This document shows positions 18,193-26,545 of a DNA stretch of 64,000 bases, one piece after another (within the stretch, counting starts at the first letter, position 1; the number at the start of each line of letters is the position of its first letter). This stretch comes from Clostridia bacterium (GTDB lineage: Bacteria > Bacillota > Clostridia > Oscillospirales > Acutalibacteraceae), in contig CAAGJJ010000175.1 in NCBI GenBank assembly GCA_900770165.1, positions 1 through 64,000 on the forward strand, in the 5' to 3' direction. The translations under genes and the position numbers were made by a program. A model generated the notes under the pieces. It ran no database searches and had not been told where the DNA came from. It was given only the letters and a program-made list of their open reading frames with translations.

Positions 18193-18349
18193 GTTTCTTT
18201 TACCTTGCTTTTTAAAGAAATATCTCTTTAAAAAATCCTTTCTTTGTTTCTTTTTTGTTTTGTTAATGTTAGTTTATCATATGCTTATTTGCCTTATATT
18301 GTAAAAAAGCCTTTTTATAATATTTAGAAATAAAAATAATATTATTTAT

Positions 18350-18571
18350 CTACGAAAGTGTGTTACTATCTTCCTGATACTTGTTTTTCATATCCGAAAG
18401 AGTGTTTTGTACGTTAGTTGTATTTTTTTTTAACGATATCAGGTCTTTTTCAGCTTTTATTGATGCTTCAGTTAAAGCAGACAGTTTTGCTATTATATAA
18501 TCCCCATCTGTCTTTTTGTTAAATTTATTAGTTCCATTAAAATATTTATTAGTTTCATTAAAATATACCAT
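18350..18571 (-). CDS. Coiled-coil small protein, copy 2 of duplicated pair
   Basis: 73 residues. An N-terminal NETNKYFNGTNKF polar segment precedes one long coiled coil (heptads of Leu/Lys/Ser). It is a diverged duplicate of the gene at 19585-19785 (same ends, high DNA identity). It follows its ART-like partner, so it may be a partner or immunity-type protein; no family recognised. Confidence 0.6.
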   Translation of the reverse strand: MVYFNETNKYFNGTNKFNKKTDGDYIIAKLSALTEASIKAEKDLISLKKNTTNVQNTLSDMKNKYQEDSNTLS

Positions 18572-18589
18572 GTTTTTATCTCCTTTATT

Positions 18590-18946
18590 TTAAACTTTCC
18601 ATTTTGAAGGATAAAGTGATGAATCCTGAGTGATGATTTCAAGAATACAATGAGCAGGAATATCATCAGTTATATATTTATTTGAATCTACGCCATTAAA
18701 ACTGTATATATTAATATTATTTTTTGATAAGGTGTCTATATCAAAAACTAAAATAACTGGTGTTTCTTTTAAAGTAATTTTATTCCAACTGTATCTGGCA
18801 GCTATGTTAATGTCATTTGAAACATATACATCATCTATTGCTGTTATATATCCGGTCTCTCTGATTTTTTCTAATCTTTCCATGCTTGTACCATGATACA
18901 CTTTACTATACTTTTCTTTTACACTTTCATTTATTTTTTGGAACAT
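18590..18946 (-). CDS. ADP-ribosyltransferase-fold-like protein, copy 2
   Basis: 118 residues. YHGTSMERLEKIRETGYI followed by VYVSNDINIAARYSW is the pattern of small ART-fold domains (HGT strand, then a strand with Y/S and an A-x-x-Y helix), as in KptA/Tpt1-like and DUF-type ARTs. The C-terminal catalytic Glu could lie in CILEIITQD. Near-identical in layout to 19803-20159. A role in NAD-dependent modification is inference. Confidence 0.55.
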   Translation of the reverse strand: MFQKINESVKEKYSKVYHGTSMERLEKIRETGYITAIDDVYVSNDINIAARYSWNKITLKETPVILVFDIDTLSKNNINIYSFNGVDSNKYITDDIPAHCILEIITQDSSLYPSKWKV

Positions 18947-18970
18947 ATTTTCTCCTTTTTTGATTTTATA

Positions 18971-19270
18971 TTATTTGGAATTTAATAATTGAAGAAGTGC
19001 AGCTGTTGCCATTCCTTCAGTTTTATCTGCCTTCTTTACAGAAACAGGTCTGTCACACTTACTCTTAGTCTTCATATCTATATATAATTTATATAATTCC
19101 TCAATACTTAGCTTACGAAGTTTTTCCTCATTCCAGTCCATTTTACCGTATTGGTCGTGGTAGCGGGCATAACCGTTACTTTCAAGCCAGTCAAGCCATG
19201 AATAACTGCCATGAGTTCCGCCGCCTTTTATCATATTAATTATATCTTCTTTATCTACTTTTATCTGCAT
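18971..19270 (-). CDS. Hypothetical protein (99 aa)
   Basis: The start at 19268-19270 is fixed by AGGAGAG six bases upstream. A longer frame extends into the upstream gene. The product has a GGGTHGSYSWLDWLESNGYA segment (Trp/Gly-rich) and a basic C-terminal half. Not recognised. It overlaps the previous gene by 20 bases. Confidence 0.55.
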   Translation of the reverse strand: MQIKVDKEDIINMIKGGGTHGSYSWLDWLESNGYARYHDQYGKMDWNEEKLRKLSIEELYKLYIDMKTKSKCDRPVSVKKADKTEGMATAALLQLLNSK

Positions 19271-19562
19271 AAAAATCTCTCCTGAAGCTTTTATTTGTTG
19301 TTTCTGACGGTTGAACTTCTTTATATTCTCCTTCTTCATAATCAGCTACAATGTTCTTCTTTGCTGTATTAACAGCACTCATTTCAGCATATTTAGTATT
19401 TACATAAGTCTCTTCCTGCATGAAATCCTTTACAAACGCTACAGGACTATATGGATTTGGAACTCCAAGTCTTTCAGCATATTCCTGTAAAAGGTAACAT
19501 AAGTTTTCTTCTATAACCCAGTTTTCCATTCCGAATTTTTCAAATACTTCTTTATTTAACAT
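19251..19562 (-). CDS. Hypothetical protein (103 aa)
   Basis: The start at the seventh codon of the longest frame follows AAAGGAG at normal spacing. Small soluble protein with MENWVIEENLCYLLQEYAER near the start. Not recognised. Lies between the two ART-like pairs and overlaps the next gene. Confidence 0.55.
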   Translation of the reverse strand: MLNKEVFEKFGMENWVIEENLCYLLQEYAERLGVPNPYSPVAFVKDFMQEETYVNTKYAEMSAVNTAKKNIVADYEEGEYKEVQPSETTNKSFRRDFYADKSR

Positions 19563-19584
19563 TTTTTCTCCTTTATACATTACA

Positions 19585-19785
19585 CTACGAAAGTGTGTTC
19601 CTATTTTTCTGATACCTGTTTTTCATATCTGAAAGAATATTTTGTGCATTAGTTATATCTTCTTTTAATGCTATCAGGTCTTTTTCAGTTTTTGTTAATG
19701 ATTCAGATAAAGCAGACATTTTTGCTATTATACAATCCCTATCTGTCTTTTTGGTAAATTTATTAGTCTCATTAAAATATGCCAT
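19585..19785 (-). CDS. Coiled-coil small protein, copy 1 of duplicated pair
   Basis: 66 residues, NETNKFTKK head plus coiled coil. Paralogue of 18350-18571, seven residues shorter because an N-terminal NKYFNGT-type repeat is missing. It follows its ART-like gene by 17 bases. Confidence 0.6.
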   Translation of the reverse strand: MAYFNETNKFTKKTDRDCIIAKMSALSESLTKTEKDLIALKEDITNAQNILSDMKNRYQKNRNTLS

Positions 19786-19802
19786 GTTTTATCTCCTTTA
19801 TT

Positions 19803-20159
19803 TTAACCTTTCCACTTTGAAGGGTATTGTGGTGAATCCTGAGTGATAATTTGAGAAATACAATAAGCAGGAATATCATCAGTTAAATACTTATTTGAAT
19901 CTACACCGTCAAAACTATATATATTAATATTATTTTTTAGTAATGTATCTATATCAAAAACTAAAATGACTGGTATTTCTTTTAAACTGATTTTTTGCCA
20001 ACTATATCTGGCAGCTATGTTTATGTCATTGGAAACATACACATCATCTATTGCTGTTATATATTCGGTCTCTCTGATTTTTTCCAGTCTTTCCATGCTT
20101 GTACCATGATACACTTTATCATATTTCATTCTTACTTTTTCATTAATTACTTCAAACAT
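19803..20159 (-). CDS. ADP-ribosyltransferase-fold-like protein, copy 1
   Basis: 118 residues starting at the ATG nearest to the ribosome binding site. Same YHGTSMERLEKIRE and VYVSNDINIAARYSW signatures as the copy at 18590-18946, with about a dozen substitutions. Both copies keep the HGTS and A-x-Y motifs, so both are probably active or under selection. Same operon order as copy 2. Confidence 0.55.
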   Translation of the reverse strand: MFEVINEKVRMKYDKVYHGTSMERLEKIRETEYITAIDDVYVSNDINIAARYSWQKISLKEIPVILVFDIDTLLKNNINIYSFDGVDSNKYLTDDIPAYCISQIITQDSPQYPSKWKG

Positions 20160-20187
20160 AAGCACTCTTTTTACCTTTCAATATCTT

Positions 20188-20751
20188 TCATTCTATTTTT
20201 TTTAATAATCTAGAATTTCTAATCACGCCGGCTTTAAAGCGGTCATAATTTGTATGCTTAACTTCTGTACCATCTTCAAATTGTATATCAATATCTTTAG
20301 GTCTTCTATAATCTGTAATAATAGCAGTCTGACCACATTTCATTAAATTAGTTTCGCCTTTATGAAGATTAGGATTTCTTATATTGCCTTTTAAAAAATG
20401 ACTGTAGTATGTATTTGTTACAACAGTACCATCTTCAAATTGAACATCTATATCTATAGCTTTTCTATAAGCTATGATAGTAGCCTTCATTCCATTGTTC
20501 ATAACTCTGGTTTCTTTCATCTTATTATTTCTATTCTTTAATAGTTTAAGATTCTTTATATTGAGATTCTTTATATTGGGATTTCTAATACTGCCAATGT
20601 TAAAATTTTCATATTGTTTATTTGTTACAATAGTACCATCTTCAAATTGAACATCTATATCTAGAGCATTTCTGTAAGCTATAATAACAGCCTTCATTCC
20701 ATTGTTCATTGTTCTTTCTTCTTTTGTTCTATCAATTTTCTTTTTATACAT
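20188..20751 (-). CDS. Repeat protein with three DIDVQFEDG modules
   Basis: 187 residues made of three repeats of about 45-50 residues. Each has an MKA-IIAYR core, then DIDVQFEDGT, a variable T/N-rich part and IRNPN. This compact beta-rich repeat is widespread in phage and mobile proteins of gut Firmicutes, often as an accessory domain next to nucleases or AP2 domains, and probably binds nucleic acid or protein. Here it stands alone. Dyad-box promoter at 20780-20826. Confidence 0.6.
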   Translation of the reverse strand: MYKKKIDRTKEERTMNNGMKAVIIAYRNALDIDVQFEDGTIVTNKQYENFNIGSIRNPNIKNLNIKNLKLLKNRNNKMKETRVMNNGMKATIIAYRKAIDIDVQFEDGTVVTNTYYSHFLKGNIRNPNLHKGETNLMKCGQTAIITDYRRPKDIDIQFEDGTEVKHTNYDRFKAGVIRNSRLLKKIE

Positions 20752-20779
20752 AAGTACTCCTTTTATTTTTTATGCTTAC

Positions 20780-20826
20780 ATTATAATAAAAGCCCTTCTA
20801 CAAAAAATTGTAAAAAGGCTTTTTTA
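20780..20826 (-). promoter_or_regulatory. Box-type promoter (best example)
   Basis: TATAAT on the minus strand at 20780-20785 and a dyad AAAAAGGCTTTTTT-like at 20811-20826, with no TTGACA box at -35. The same pair recurs in front of at least fifteen genes with a distance of 32-34 nt from AAG to the -10. Confidence 0.7.
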
Positions 20827-20985
20827 TAGTTATGTATTCAATTTTTATTTTAAATAATAGATTAGAGTTCATGCTCTACGGCATTTCTTTTATATACATA
20901 TGTTAAATAAAAATACATTGTAATATATTGAAAATACTAGATTTTGTAATATACATATGTTATCATAATTATGAGGTGATAATAT

Positions 20986-21390
20986 ATGGAAGTAACTCAT
21001 GGACGTGGATATGTATATTCAATACAATACCATATCGTTTGGTGTGTAAAATACAGACACAAAATAATTACGGAACAAATAGAGAATAGATTAATAGATA
21101 TACTTAGTAAAATAGCAGATGATAATGGATTTCAAATATTAGAATGTAATACAGATAAAGACCACATTCATCTTCTTATAAATTGTTCTCCACAACATTA
21201 TATACCTGACATGGTGAAAGCATTAAAAGGTGTATCAGCAAGATTACTTATGAAAGAATTTGGAGAAGAATTAAAAGGGAAATTATGGAGTGGACATTTG
21301 TGGAATCCTAGCTATTTTGTAGCGACTGTATCAGAAAATACAGAAGAACAAATAAGGAAGTATATTCAAAATCAGAAAAAAGCGAGGTAA
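20986..21390 (+). CDS. tnpA: IS200/IS605 Y1 transposase TnpA
   Basis: 134 residues, typical of the family. HUH motif in DKDHIHLLINCS (His-U-His, residues about 66-68). The nucleophile tyrosine is in the C-terminal helix (Tyr near residue 126, EEQIRKYIQNQ). TnpA cuts and pastes single-stranded DNA at hairpins at both ends. Start has GAGGTGAT seven bases upstream. Confidence 0.92.
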   Translation: MEVTHGRGYVYSIQYHIVWCVKYRHKIITEQIENRLIDILSKIADDNGFQILECNTDKDHIHLLINCSPQHYIPDMVKALKGVSARLLMKEFGEELKGKLWSGHLWNPSYFVATVSENTEEQIRKYIQNQKKAR

Positions 21391-21396
21391 AAAGTA

Positions 21397-22500
21397 GTGG
21401 AAAAGGCTTATAAATATCGCATTTATCCAAACAAAAAACAACAAGAAATAATCTCTAAGACTTTTGGATGTTGCAGATTCGTATACAACAAATATCTTGC
21501 CAAGAGAATTGAAATGTATGAACAGAACAAAGAGACATTCTCATATGTTCAGTGTGCAAATGATATGAAGAAGTTAAAATCAGAATTAGAGTGGTTAAAA
21601 GAAGTCGATTCCACTGCTCTTCAATCCTCACTTAGAGATTTGGATTCAGCTTATCAGAAATTCTTAAAAGAACATTCTGGTTATCCTAAATTCAAGTCAA
21701 AGAAAACACATAGATTTTCATATAAATCAAAATGCGTAAATGGAAATATTCAATACTGTGATAAATACATTAAGTTACCTAAGCTTGGAATGGTAAAGAC
21801 GAAAAACAAGTTAGTACCACAAGGCAGGATTCTTAATGCAACAGTATCACAAGAACCAAGTGGAAAATATTTTGTGTCGCTTTGCTGTACTGATGTGGAT
21901 ATTGAACCATTTGAGAAAACCAGCAATTCAGTTGGGATTGATTTGGGAATTAAAGAATTTTGTATTACATCTGATGGCGAAATGATTCAAAATCCAAAAT
22001 ACTTAAAGAAGTCATTGGATAAACTTGTAAAATTACAAAGAGAACTATCTCGAAAATCAAAAGGTGGTTCAAATCGTAATAAGGCAAGAATAAAAGTTGC
22101 AAGACTTCAAGAACATATCGCAAATCAGAGAAAAGACTTTTTACAGAAATTGTCTACTGAAATAATTAGAAACAATGGTGTTGTTTGCTTAGAGGATTTA
22201 CAAGTAAAGAATATGATTAAGAATCATAAACTTGCTCAGTCTATTGCAGATGTATCATGGTCAGAATTTGTAAGACAGCTTGAATACAAAGCAAATTGGT
22301 ATGGTAGACAAGTTATTAAAGTAGATAAATTCTATGCAAGTTCTCAAACTTGTAATGTATGTGGTTATGTGAATAAGGATACAAAAAATCTTTCAGTAAG
22401 AGAATGGGATTGTCCTTGTTGTCATTCTCACCACGATAGAGATGTAAATGCTGCTATCAATATTCTAAATGAAGGATTGAGGCTATTAGAAATAGCATAA
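21397..22500 (+). CDS. tnpB: TnpB RNA-guided nuclease
   Basis: 367 residues, GTG start. The RuvC site is complete: Asp about 183 ([11 protein letters not shown]), Glu about 264 (CLEDLQVKN), Asp about 349 (HDRDVNAA). The zinc finger CNVCGY...CPCCHSH is intact between the second and third parts. TnpB proteins use a right-end-derived omega RNA to cut DNA next to a target-adjacent motif and so promote IS retention. Both genes are intact, so the element may still be active. Confidence 0.92.
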   Translation: MEKAYKYRIYPNKKQQEIISKTFGCCRFVYNKYLAKRIEMYEQNKETFSYVQCANDMKKLKSELEWLKEVDSTALQSSLRDLDSAYQKFLKEHSGYPKFKSKKTHRFSYKSKCVNGNIQYCDKYIKLPKLGMVKTKNKLVPQGRILNATVSQEPSGKYFVSLCCTDVDIEPFEKTSNSVGIDLGIKEFCITSDGEMIQNPKYLKKSLDKLVKLQRELSRKSKGGSNRNKARIKVARLQEHIANQRKDFLQKLSTEIIRNNGVVCLEDLQVKNMIKNHKLAQSIADVSWSEFVRQLEYKANWYGRQVIKVDKFYASSQTCNVCGYVNKDTKNLSVREWDCPCCHSHHDRDVNAAINILNEGLRLLEIA

Positions 22501-22605
22501 ATGAATAAATAAAAACGGTAGGAACTATCGGGTTAGCTTGGTAAATATCTTTTCAATAGAAAGGAGTTCCCAAGAATCTCGTGGCTTTAGCCATGAGAGG
22601 TTCAA
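22480..22605 (+). ncRNA. Probable TnpB omega RNA scaffold (right end)
   Basis: For this family the guide RNA comes from the 3' end of tnpB and the right end of the IS. The right end contains CGGTAGGAACTATCGG and the terminal hairpin CTCGTGGC-TTTA-GCCATGAG, then TTCAA. The roughly 16 bases from 22606 would be the guide. The 5' boundary is not visible. Confidence 0.6.
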
Positions 22606-22622
22606 ATTCCTTTACTTCTAAG

Positions 22623-22652
22623 TAAAAAGACAGCAGAAAAAATCTGCTGCCT
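22623..22652 (-). terminator. Intrinsic terminator of the guanylate kinase-like gene
   Basis: Stem CAGCAG/CTGCTG with a T-rich tract on the minus strand, right after the stop at 22651, and only 18-20 bases from the IS right end. Confidence 0.7.
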
Positions 22653-23262
22653 ATAGTTCTCTGTCAAATGTATCTCTGAATCTTCCTTTTGGTACTGATA
22701 TATTAACCTTTATCCTGCTTATAGTCTCATCTATATCCTTTACAAGACTATCTATATCCTTATCATTATGAAAGATTACATCAACTACTCTGTCTATATT
22801 TTCATGTGTGAACTGCTTATTATCCGATTCAAGCCTTTCATTCCATTTCTCTTCAGAAAAATCATTGCGTATAGATGCTCTTTTCTTTCTTATATCATCT
22901 GATACATCTATGTATGCTACAAATACATTTTTCTGTCCTATATAGTCAATTATATCTTCAGCACCTTCAAGGTCTTTTATCATTATATAATCTTTTTCAG
23001 GATTATGCTTTACCATATCAAGGTCTGATTTTAATGTACCATAATATATATTTCCGACTTTTCTACTTTCATATAATTTATCCTGCTCTAATAAACTTTC
23101 AAAGTATTCGTTTACTGTGTATATATAATCTAATCCGTATTTTTCACCTTCTCTTGGCTGCCTTGTAGTCAGGCTTAATACAGGTTCATAATCCCTTTTT
23201 ACTAATTCTTTCTTTAATCTGTCTTTTCCACTTCCACTTTTTCCTGTTAATATCGTCAACAT
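22651..23262 (-). CDS. gmk: Guanylate kinase-like protein
   Basis: 203 residues. P-loop TGKSGSGKDRL (about 6-16), then LSLTTRQPREGEKYGLDYIY, the GMP-binding TTR(x)PR(x)GE motif, and later the lid R residues. GMP kinase converts GMP to GDP using ATP. A C-terminal extension is unlike housekeeping Gmk (usual motif YVNDD replaced by IFHNDKD). Could serve element nucleotide metabolism or be a phage-type dNMP kinase. Strong TTGACA promoter at 23311-23339. Confidence 0.8.
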   Translation of the reverse strand: MLTILTGKSGSGKDRLKKELVKRDYEPVLSLTTRQPREGEKYGLDYIYTVNEYFESLLEQDKLYESRKVGNIYYGTLKSDLDMVKHNPEKDYIMIKDLEGAEDIIDYIGQKNVFVAYIDVSDDIRKKRASIRNDFSEEKWNERLESDNKQFTHENIDRVVDVIFHNDKDIDSLVKDIDETISRIKVNISVPKGRFRDTFDREL

Positions 23263-23310
23263 TTTTTATTTATTCTCCCTTTATATCATTTATATCTTTT
23301 TACTATATTA

Positions 23311-23339
23311 TATATATCATAGTATACTAAAAATGTCAA
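23311..23339 (-). promoter_or_regulatory. Sigma-A type promoter for the kinase gene
   Basis: TTGACA (23334-23339), 17-nt spacer, TATATA (23311-23316) on the minus strand, 49 bases before the start. Confidence 0.8.
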
Positions 23340-23364
23340 CAAATATTGTAAAAATAAACTATAA

Positions 23365-23622
23365 TTAAGAAGCGAAATACGAATCAGCCTTATCACCGAT
23401 AAAGCTTATTTTATTGACAGTTAAAGTTCTTTTTGTACCCAGATGAACAGTATCAATTAACGAATCAACCACTTCACATTCACATACAAGTACATGTGGA
23501 TATATTTCAACTATTCTACCATTATAGGTAACATCTGCCCGTGTAGTCTTAATTATCTGACCATACTTAAACATATTATTTATCTCTCCTAATGTAATTC
23601 CATCTCTCTTTGCAATTCTCAT
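23365..23622 (-). CDS. Hypothetical protein (85 aa)
   Basis: Not recognised. Beta-rich and basic, alternating Val/Ile/Thr strands such as VTYNGRIVEIYPHVLVCECEVV, which could be an SH3-like or OB-like nucleic-acid-binding barrel. Preceded by a REP-like hairpin; good ribosome binding site. Confidence 0.5.
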   Translation of the reverse strand: MRIAKRDGITLGEINNMFKYGQIIKTTRADVTYNGRIVEIYPHVLVCECEVVDSLIDTVHLGTKRTLTVNKISFIGDKADSYFAS

Positions 23623-23723
23623 ATCTCTTTTTTCTCCTTTTTATTTTTATAATTGATAATTCTCTTAAATTGAATAAAATATAAACTCATTGGTTTCTAA
23701 AAAGTAATTTTATTATAATGGTT

Positions 23724-23780
23724 TTAAGTTTGCTGTATTAGGATGGAGCGTAGTGACAGCATCATACAACAAACTGTTAT
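23724..23780. repeat. REP-like hairpin, copy 2
   Basis: AAGTTTGCTGTATTAGGATG and CAGCATCATACAACAAACT form imperfect arms; same family as 15536-15700. Confidence 0.65.
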
Positions 23781-23797
23781 GGCTTTGCTAACGTCTT

Positions 23798-23842
23798 ACA
23801 TGTCTTATGCAATAAGACATTAGTAAGTCGTGCAAAGACATT
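23798..23842. repeat. Stop-codon-linked repeat, copy 2
   Basis: TAATAAGACATTAGTAAGTC-type sequence overlapping the stop and last codons of the 23820-24440 gene, near-identical to 13714-13757. Confidence 0.7.
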
Positions 23843-24440
23843 TTTCGCCAAGGATTTCATCTTTATTTTTCATCACTATACAATAGTCTGCCTTTATATC
23901 TGATAAAACAGTATCTTTATCAACTGTTATAACATTAGCTTTTTTAATCAGCTTGTCAGCCGGTGTTTTCTTTAAATCACTTAACCTGCTTATGGAATAC
24001 AAAACTCCTAATACATCTGTACTGTTTATCTGTCCTAAAAGCTTATTATCATCACTGATAACATAAAGAATATTTTCCTTTGGATGCTTATTAAACTCAT
24101 CTATAACATTCCTGACACTTTCAGGCTTTCTTATAAGTCTTTTACTTCTGCTTACCGGTACATATGAATCCTTTGCCTTAAGCTTTGTATTATTAATCAT
24201 TGTTATCTGTTCCTTAATAAATGTACTTAAATTGTTGTTTGCAGTGATAAGTTCATCACCATCAGCATGATGCGATAGATAATTCCTTATCATACGGCAT
24301 AATCTTAATTTATCTGCCGTGTCCGTGTTTCCTTCATTAATAAGCCTGTCTTCATAATCTTTTATACTAAGCCCTGTATCAGTTAATTCTTTCTCCAAGG
24401 CTTTGTAGGTGGCTAAAAATGTATCATTTTGTTTTTTCAT
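23820..24440 (-). CDS. HEPN-like/CBS fusion protein
   Basis: 206 residues from the ATG with AAAGGA upstream. The N-terminal helical part ends in CRMIRNYLSHHADGDE, which holds an R-N-x3-H motif as found in HEPN ribonucleases (R-polar-x3-H), followed by a long helix. The C-terminal part (about 110-206) resembles a CBS pair: SVRNVIDEFN...LYVISDDNKLLGQI. CBS pairs bind nucleotides, so a ligand-sensing RNase is conceivable. The HEPN reading rests on one motif and is uncertain. The last codons lie in a repeated sequence shared with 13714-13757. Confidence 0.45.
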   Translation of the reverse strand: MKKQNDTFLATYKALEKELTDTGLSIKDYEDRLINEGNTDTADKLRLCRMIRNYLSHHADGDELITANNNLSTFIKEQITMINNTKLKAKDSYVPVSRSKRLIRKPESVRNVIDEFNKHPKENILYVISDDNKLLGQINSTDVLGVLYSISRLSDLKKTPADKLIKKANVITVDKDTVLSDIKADYCIVMKNKDEILGEKCLCTTY

Positions 24441-24525
24441 ATATGTCCTTTCATTTATGTGTAAAAACATTGCTCTGCTTTAACAGAGATATTTTGAAAA
24501 AGTGATTCTATAATTATAGTGTTTT

Positions 24526-24650
24526 TAAGTTTATTTTATTAGGATGCGAAGTTTGTTTTATTAGATTTACCGAATTTTTAAGTTTACTCTATTAGGATGC
24601 GAAGCAGCATCATAGAGTAAACTGGTACAGCTTTACGAAGTAAAGATATT
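24526..24650. repeat. REP-like hairpin cluster, copy 3
   Basis: Two GGATGCGAAG units; the second forms AAGTTTACTCTATTAGGATG / GCAGCATCATAGAGTAAACT, then CTTTACGAAGTAAAG. It reaches into the last codons of the AAA+ gene. An identical AAGTTTGTTTTATTAGATTT segment also occurs near 15540. Confidence 0.75.
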
Positions 24651-25745
24651 GATGTCAATACCAAGCAATTTGAATTTATCTTCTTCTGATATCTTTTCTT
24701 CAGCATAATTTAATGTATGCTTATCAATTGCTTCATCTAAAAGATTCCTTGCAGTTCTTGCATTACCATATGTTTTAAGCTGTTTTTCTTTAGATAAACG
24801 TATTTCAAAATTATCAAGTGCATCAGAAGTTACAATAAAACCTATATCATTTGCCATATTGACAAAGATTGCTTTCATTTCTTCTGTAGTATAATCTGGA
24901 AAATTTATATATTCCTTAATACGGCTCTTAAAACCTGTATTACTGTCAAGCATTTTATCCATTTCTTTTGTATAGCCTGCAAGTATACATACAAATCTTT
25001 CCTTATTATCTTCCATTTCTTTTATAAGAGTGGCTACGGCTTCTCTTCCATATAAACCATCTGCCAATGTGTATGCTTCGTCTATAAATAACACTCCACC
25101 ATATGATAACTGGGTAAGAAGCTTTACCTTAGTTGCTGTTTCTTCACCTGCTTTTAAGAAGTTCCCATCTACTTCAATACATTGATTTTTCTTTATAGCT
25201 TTGTTTTTATACAGGATGCCGGTTATTATCCTTGCAACAGTTGTTTTACCTGTTCCCGGATTTCCATAAAATACCATATGTCTGCATGTTGCCGGAATTT
25301 TTTTATGTCTGTCATGCAGCTGTTCAAATTTATATCTTGCTTCTATTTCTTTTACCTTCTGTTTTACAGGATATAATCCGGTCAGCTTTTTTAAGTCTTC
25401 ATCAGGGTTTTTACTTCCCTGCTTGGTCATTTTCTTTAGCTGGCTGGTACTAAGAATCCTTTCCATATCAGCTAATTTCTGTAAATCTATTGCATCCTGT
25501 TCTTTTCTTGAAAGAGTTTTGATATTTTTTCTTTTACTTCTTCCAAATTCATCATATTCTACTTCCTGTCTGCCTTCAGCTAATAAAAAATCAAGCTGTT
25601 TCATCAACATAAAAGCTATCACACAGGAAACGATTCCTAATTTATAGAATATACTCTGTCCTGTCATTACAGCGGCAGCTAATAAGCCTATAGGAATAAG
25701 TATTAAAAGAATATTTAAAATAAGACCTGTTATATATTTTTTCAT
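24633..25745 (-). CDS. CbxX/SpoVK-type AAA+ ATPase, membrane-anchored
   Basis: 370 residues. Two N-terminal membrane helices (about 4-45), a basic linker, then the AAA+ core: Walker A FYGNPGTGKTTVA (about 160-172), Walker B GGVLFIDEAYTL (about 218-229), Arg finger region FKSRIKEYI and sensor 2 ARTARNLLDEA, all typical of the CbxX/CfqX/SpoVK/EccA group. It overlaps the J-domain gene by four bases (ATGA), so a membrane chaperone-like pair is likely, perhaps acting on envelope complexes. Confidence 0.8.
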   Translation of the reverse strand: MKKYITGLILNILLILIPIGLLAAAVMTGQSIFYKLGIVSCVIAFMLMKQLDFLLAEGRQEVEYDEFGRSKRKNIKTLSRKEQDAIDLQKLADMERILSTSQLKKMTKQGSKNPDEDLKKLTGLYPVKQKVKEIEARYKFEQLHDRHKKIPATCRHMVFYGNPGTGKTTVARIITGILYKNKAIKKNQCIEVDGNFLKAGEETATKVKLLTQLSYGGVLFIDEAYTLADGLYGREAVATLIKEMEDNKERFVCILAGYTKEMDKMLDSNTGFKSRIKEYINFPDYTTEEMKAIFVNMANDIGFIVTSDALDNFEIRLSKEKQLKTYGNARTARNLLDEAIDKHTLNYAEEKISEEDKFKLLGIDINIFTS

Positions 25746-26545
25746 AAACTATTTTTCAGCAGTTCATAAGCTGCATTTATCCTTTCTGTATAATCAGTTA
25801 ATATACTGTTATTAACTGTCTGACTGTCCGGATGAAACATTTTCATAAGTAATCTGTATCTGCTTTTAAGTTCATCAGCGGTATATTTATCATCCAGTCC
25901 AAAAAGACTTAATGCTTTTATCCGTTCCATACTGCCTTGTGTGGTGAATGAATTGTTTTCATTGTCTTTATAGATGTTATACTCATATATATTTTTCTTT
26001 AGCTCTGATGACATATTTTCATAAACCTGACTTATAAGGCATTTCATAACTATAAGTTCACCCGGCTCATTATATTGGATTTTATTACCTATAATACTGT
26101 AATCTATTCTTACACCTGTATTAATCCGCTTAGTGATGTTTAAGCCGTTATAAAGTTTTACAGAAAATACTATATCACCAGATATGTTTCTTCCCTTTAC
26201 CACTGGATTTGATAAATCGAGTGCTAAATCAGTAATGTCTTCCAATCTTATAGTCATTTCTTTATGTCTGTTTTCAATCACTTTTAAGTATCTGTTAATC
26301 TCATCCAGTTTCAATCCTCCAAGGCTTGATGTAACCCTGAATGGCTTTTTACTTAATTCTGCATCCAGACTTAAGTTATAAATAATAAGCTGTTTAGTCT
26401 CATATAAATTTAAAGTATTAAATGGAATTATCTTTGCTGTTTTTTCTTTACAGTATTTACAGATGTATCCGTCTTTTACTTTTCCAAATTTAAGGCACAA
26501 TATATCAGTAAAAGGTATAATTGTGCCACATACTCCGCAACGCAT
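25742..26545 (-). CDS. Zinc-ribbon J-domain protein
   Basis: 267 residues. N-terminal zinc ribbon CGVCG...CLKFGKVKDGYICKYC (about 3-33; DUF4428-like), middle beta-rich segment, and C-terminal J domain (about 212-267) with the HPD tripeptide in MKMFHPDSQ and YELLKN at the end. J domains stimulate Hsp70 ATPase, so the protein probably recruits DnaK to a substrate. Coupling to the CbxX-type ATPase suggests joint remodelling. The C-terminal position of the J domain is unusual for DnaJ proper but common in membrane or phage types. Confidence 0.75.
   Translation of the reverse strand: MRCGVCGTIIPFTDILCLKFGKVKDGYICKYCKEKTAKIIPFNTLNLYETKQLIIYNLSLDAELSKKPFRVTSSLGGLKLDEINRYLKVIENRHKEMTIRLEDITDLALDLSNPVVKGRNISGDIVFSVKLYNGLNITKRINTGVRIDYSIIGNKIQYNEPGELIVMKCLISQVYENMSSELKKNIYEYNIYKDNENNSFTTQGSMERIKALSLFGLDDKYTADELKSRYRLLMKMFHPDSQTVNNSILTDYTERINAAYELLKNSL

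Larger units (their letters stand above)
20855..22605 (+). mobile_element. IS200/IS605-family insertion sequence
   Basis: The only plus-strand genes of the window. It holds tnpA (Y1 HUH transposase) and tnpB in the same direction, seven bases apart. The right end has the subterminal hairpin CTCGTGGC-TTTA-GCCATGAG followed by GGTTCAA, the usual cleavage tetranucleotide TCAA at 22602-22605. The left end is near the AGAGTTCATGCTCT hairpin (about 20864-20877); the exact left cleavage is uncertain by some 15 bases. No target duplication is expected for this family. Confidence 0.85.
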
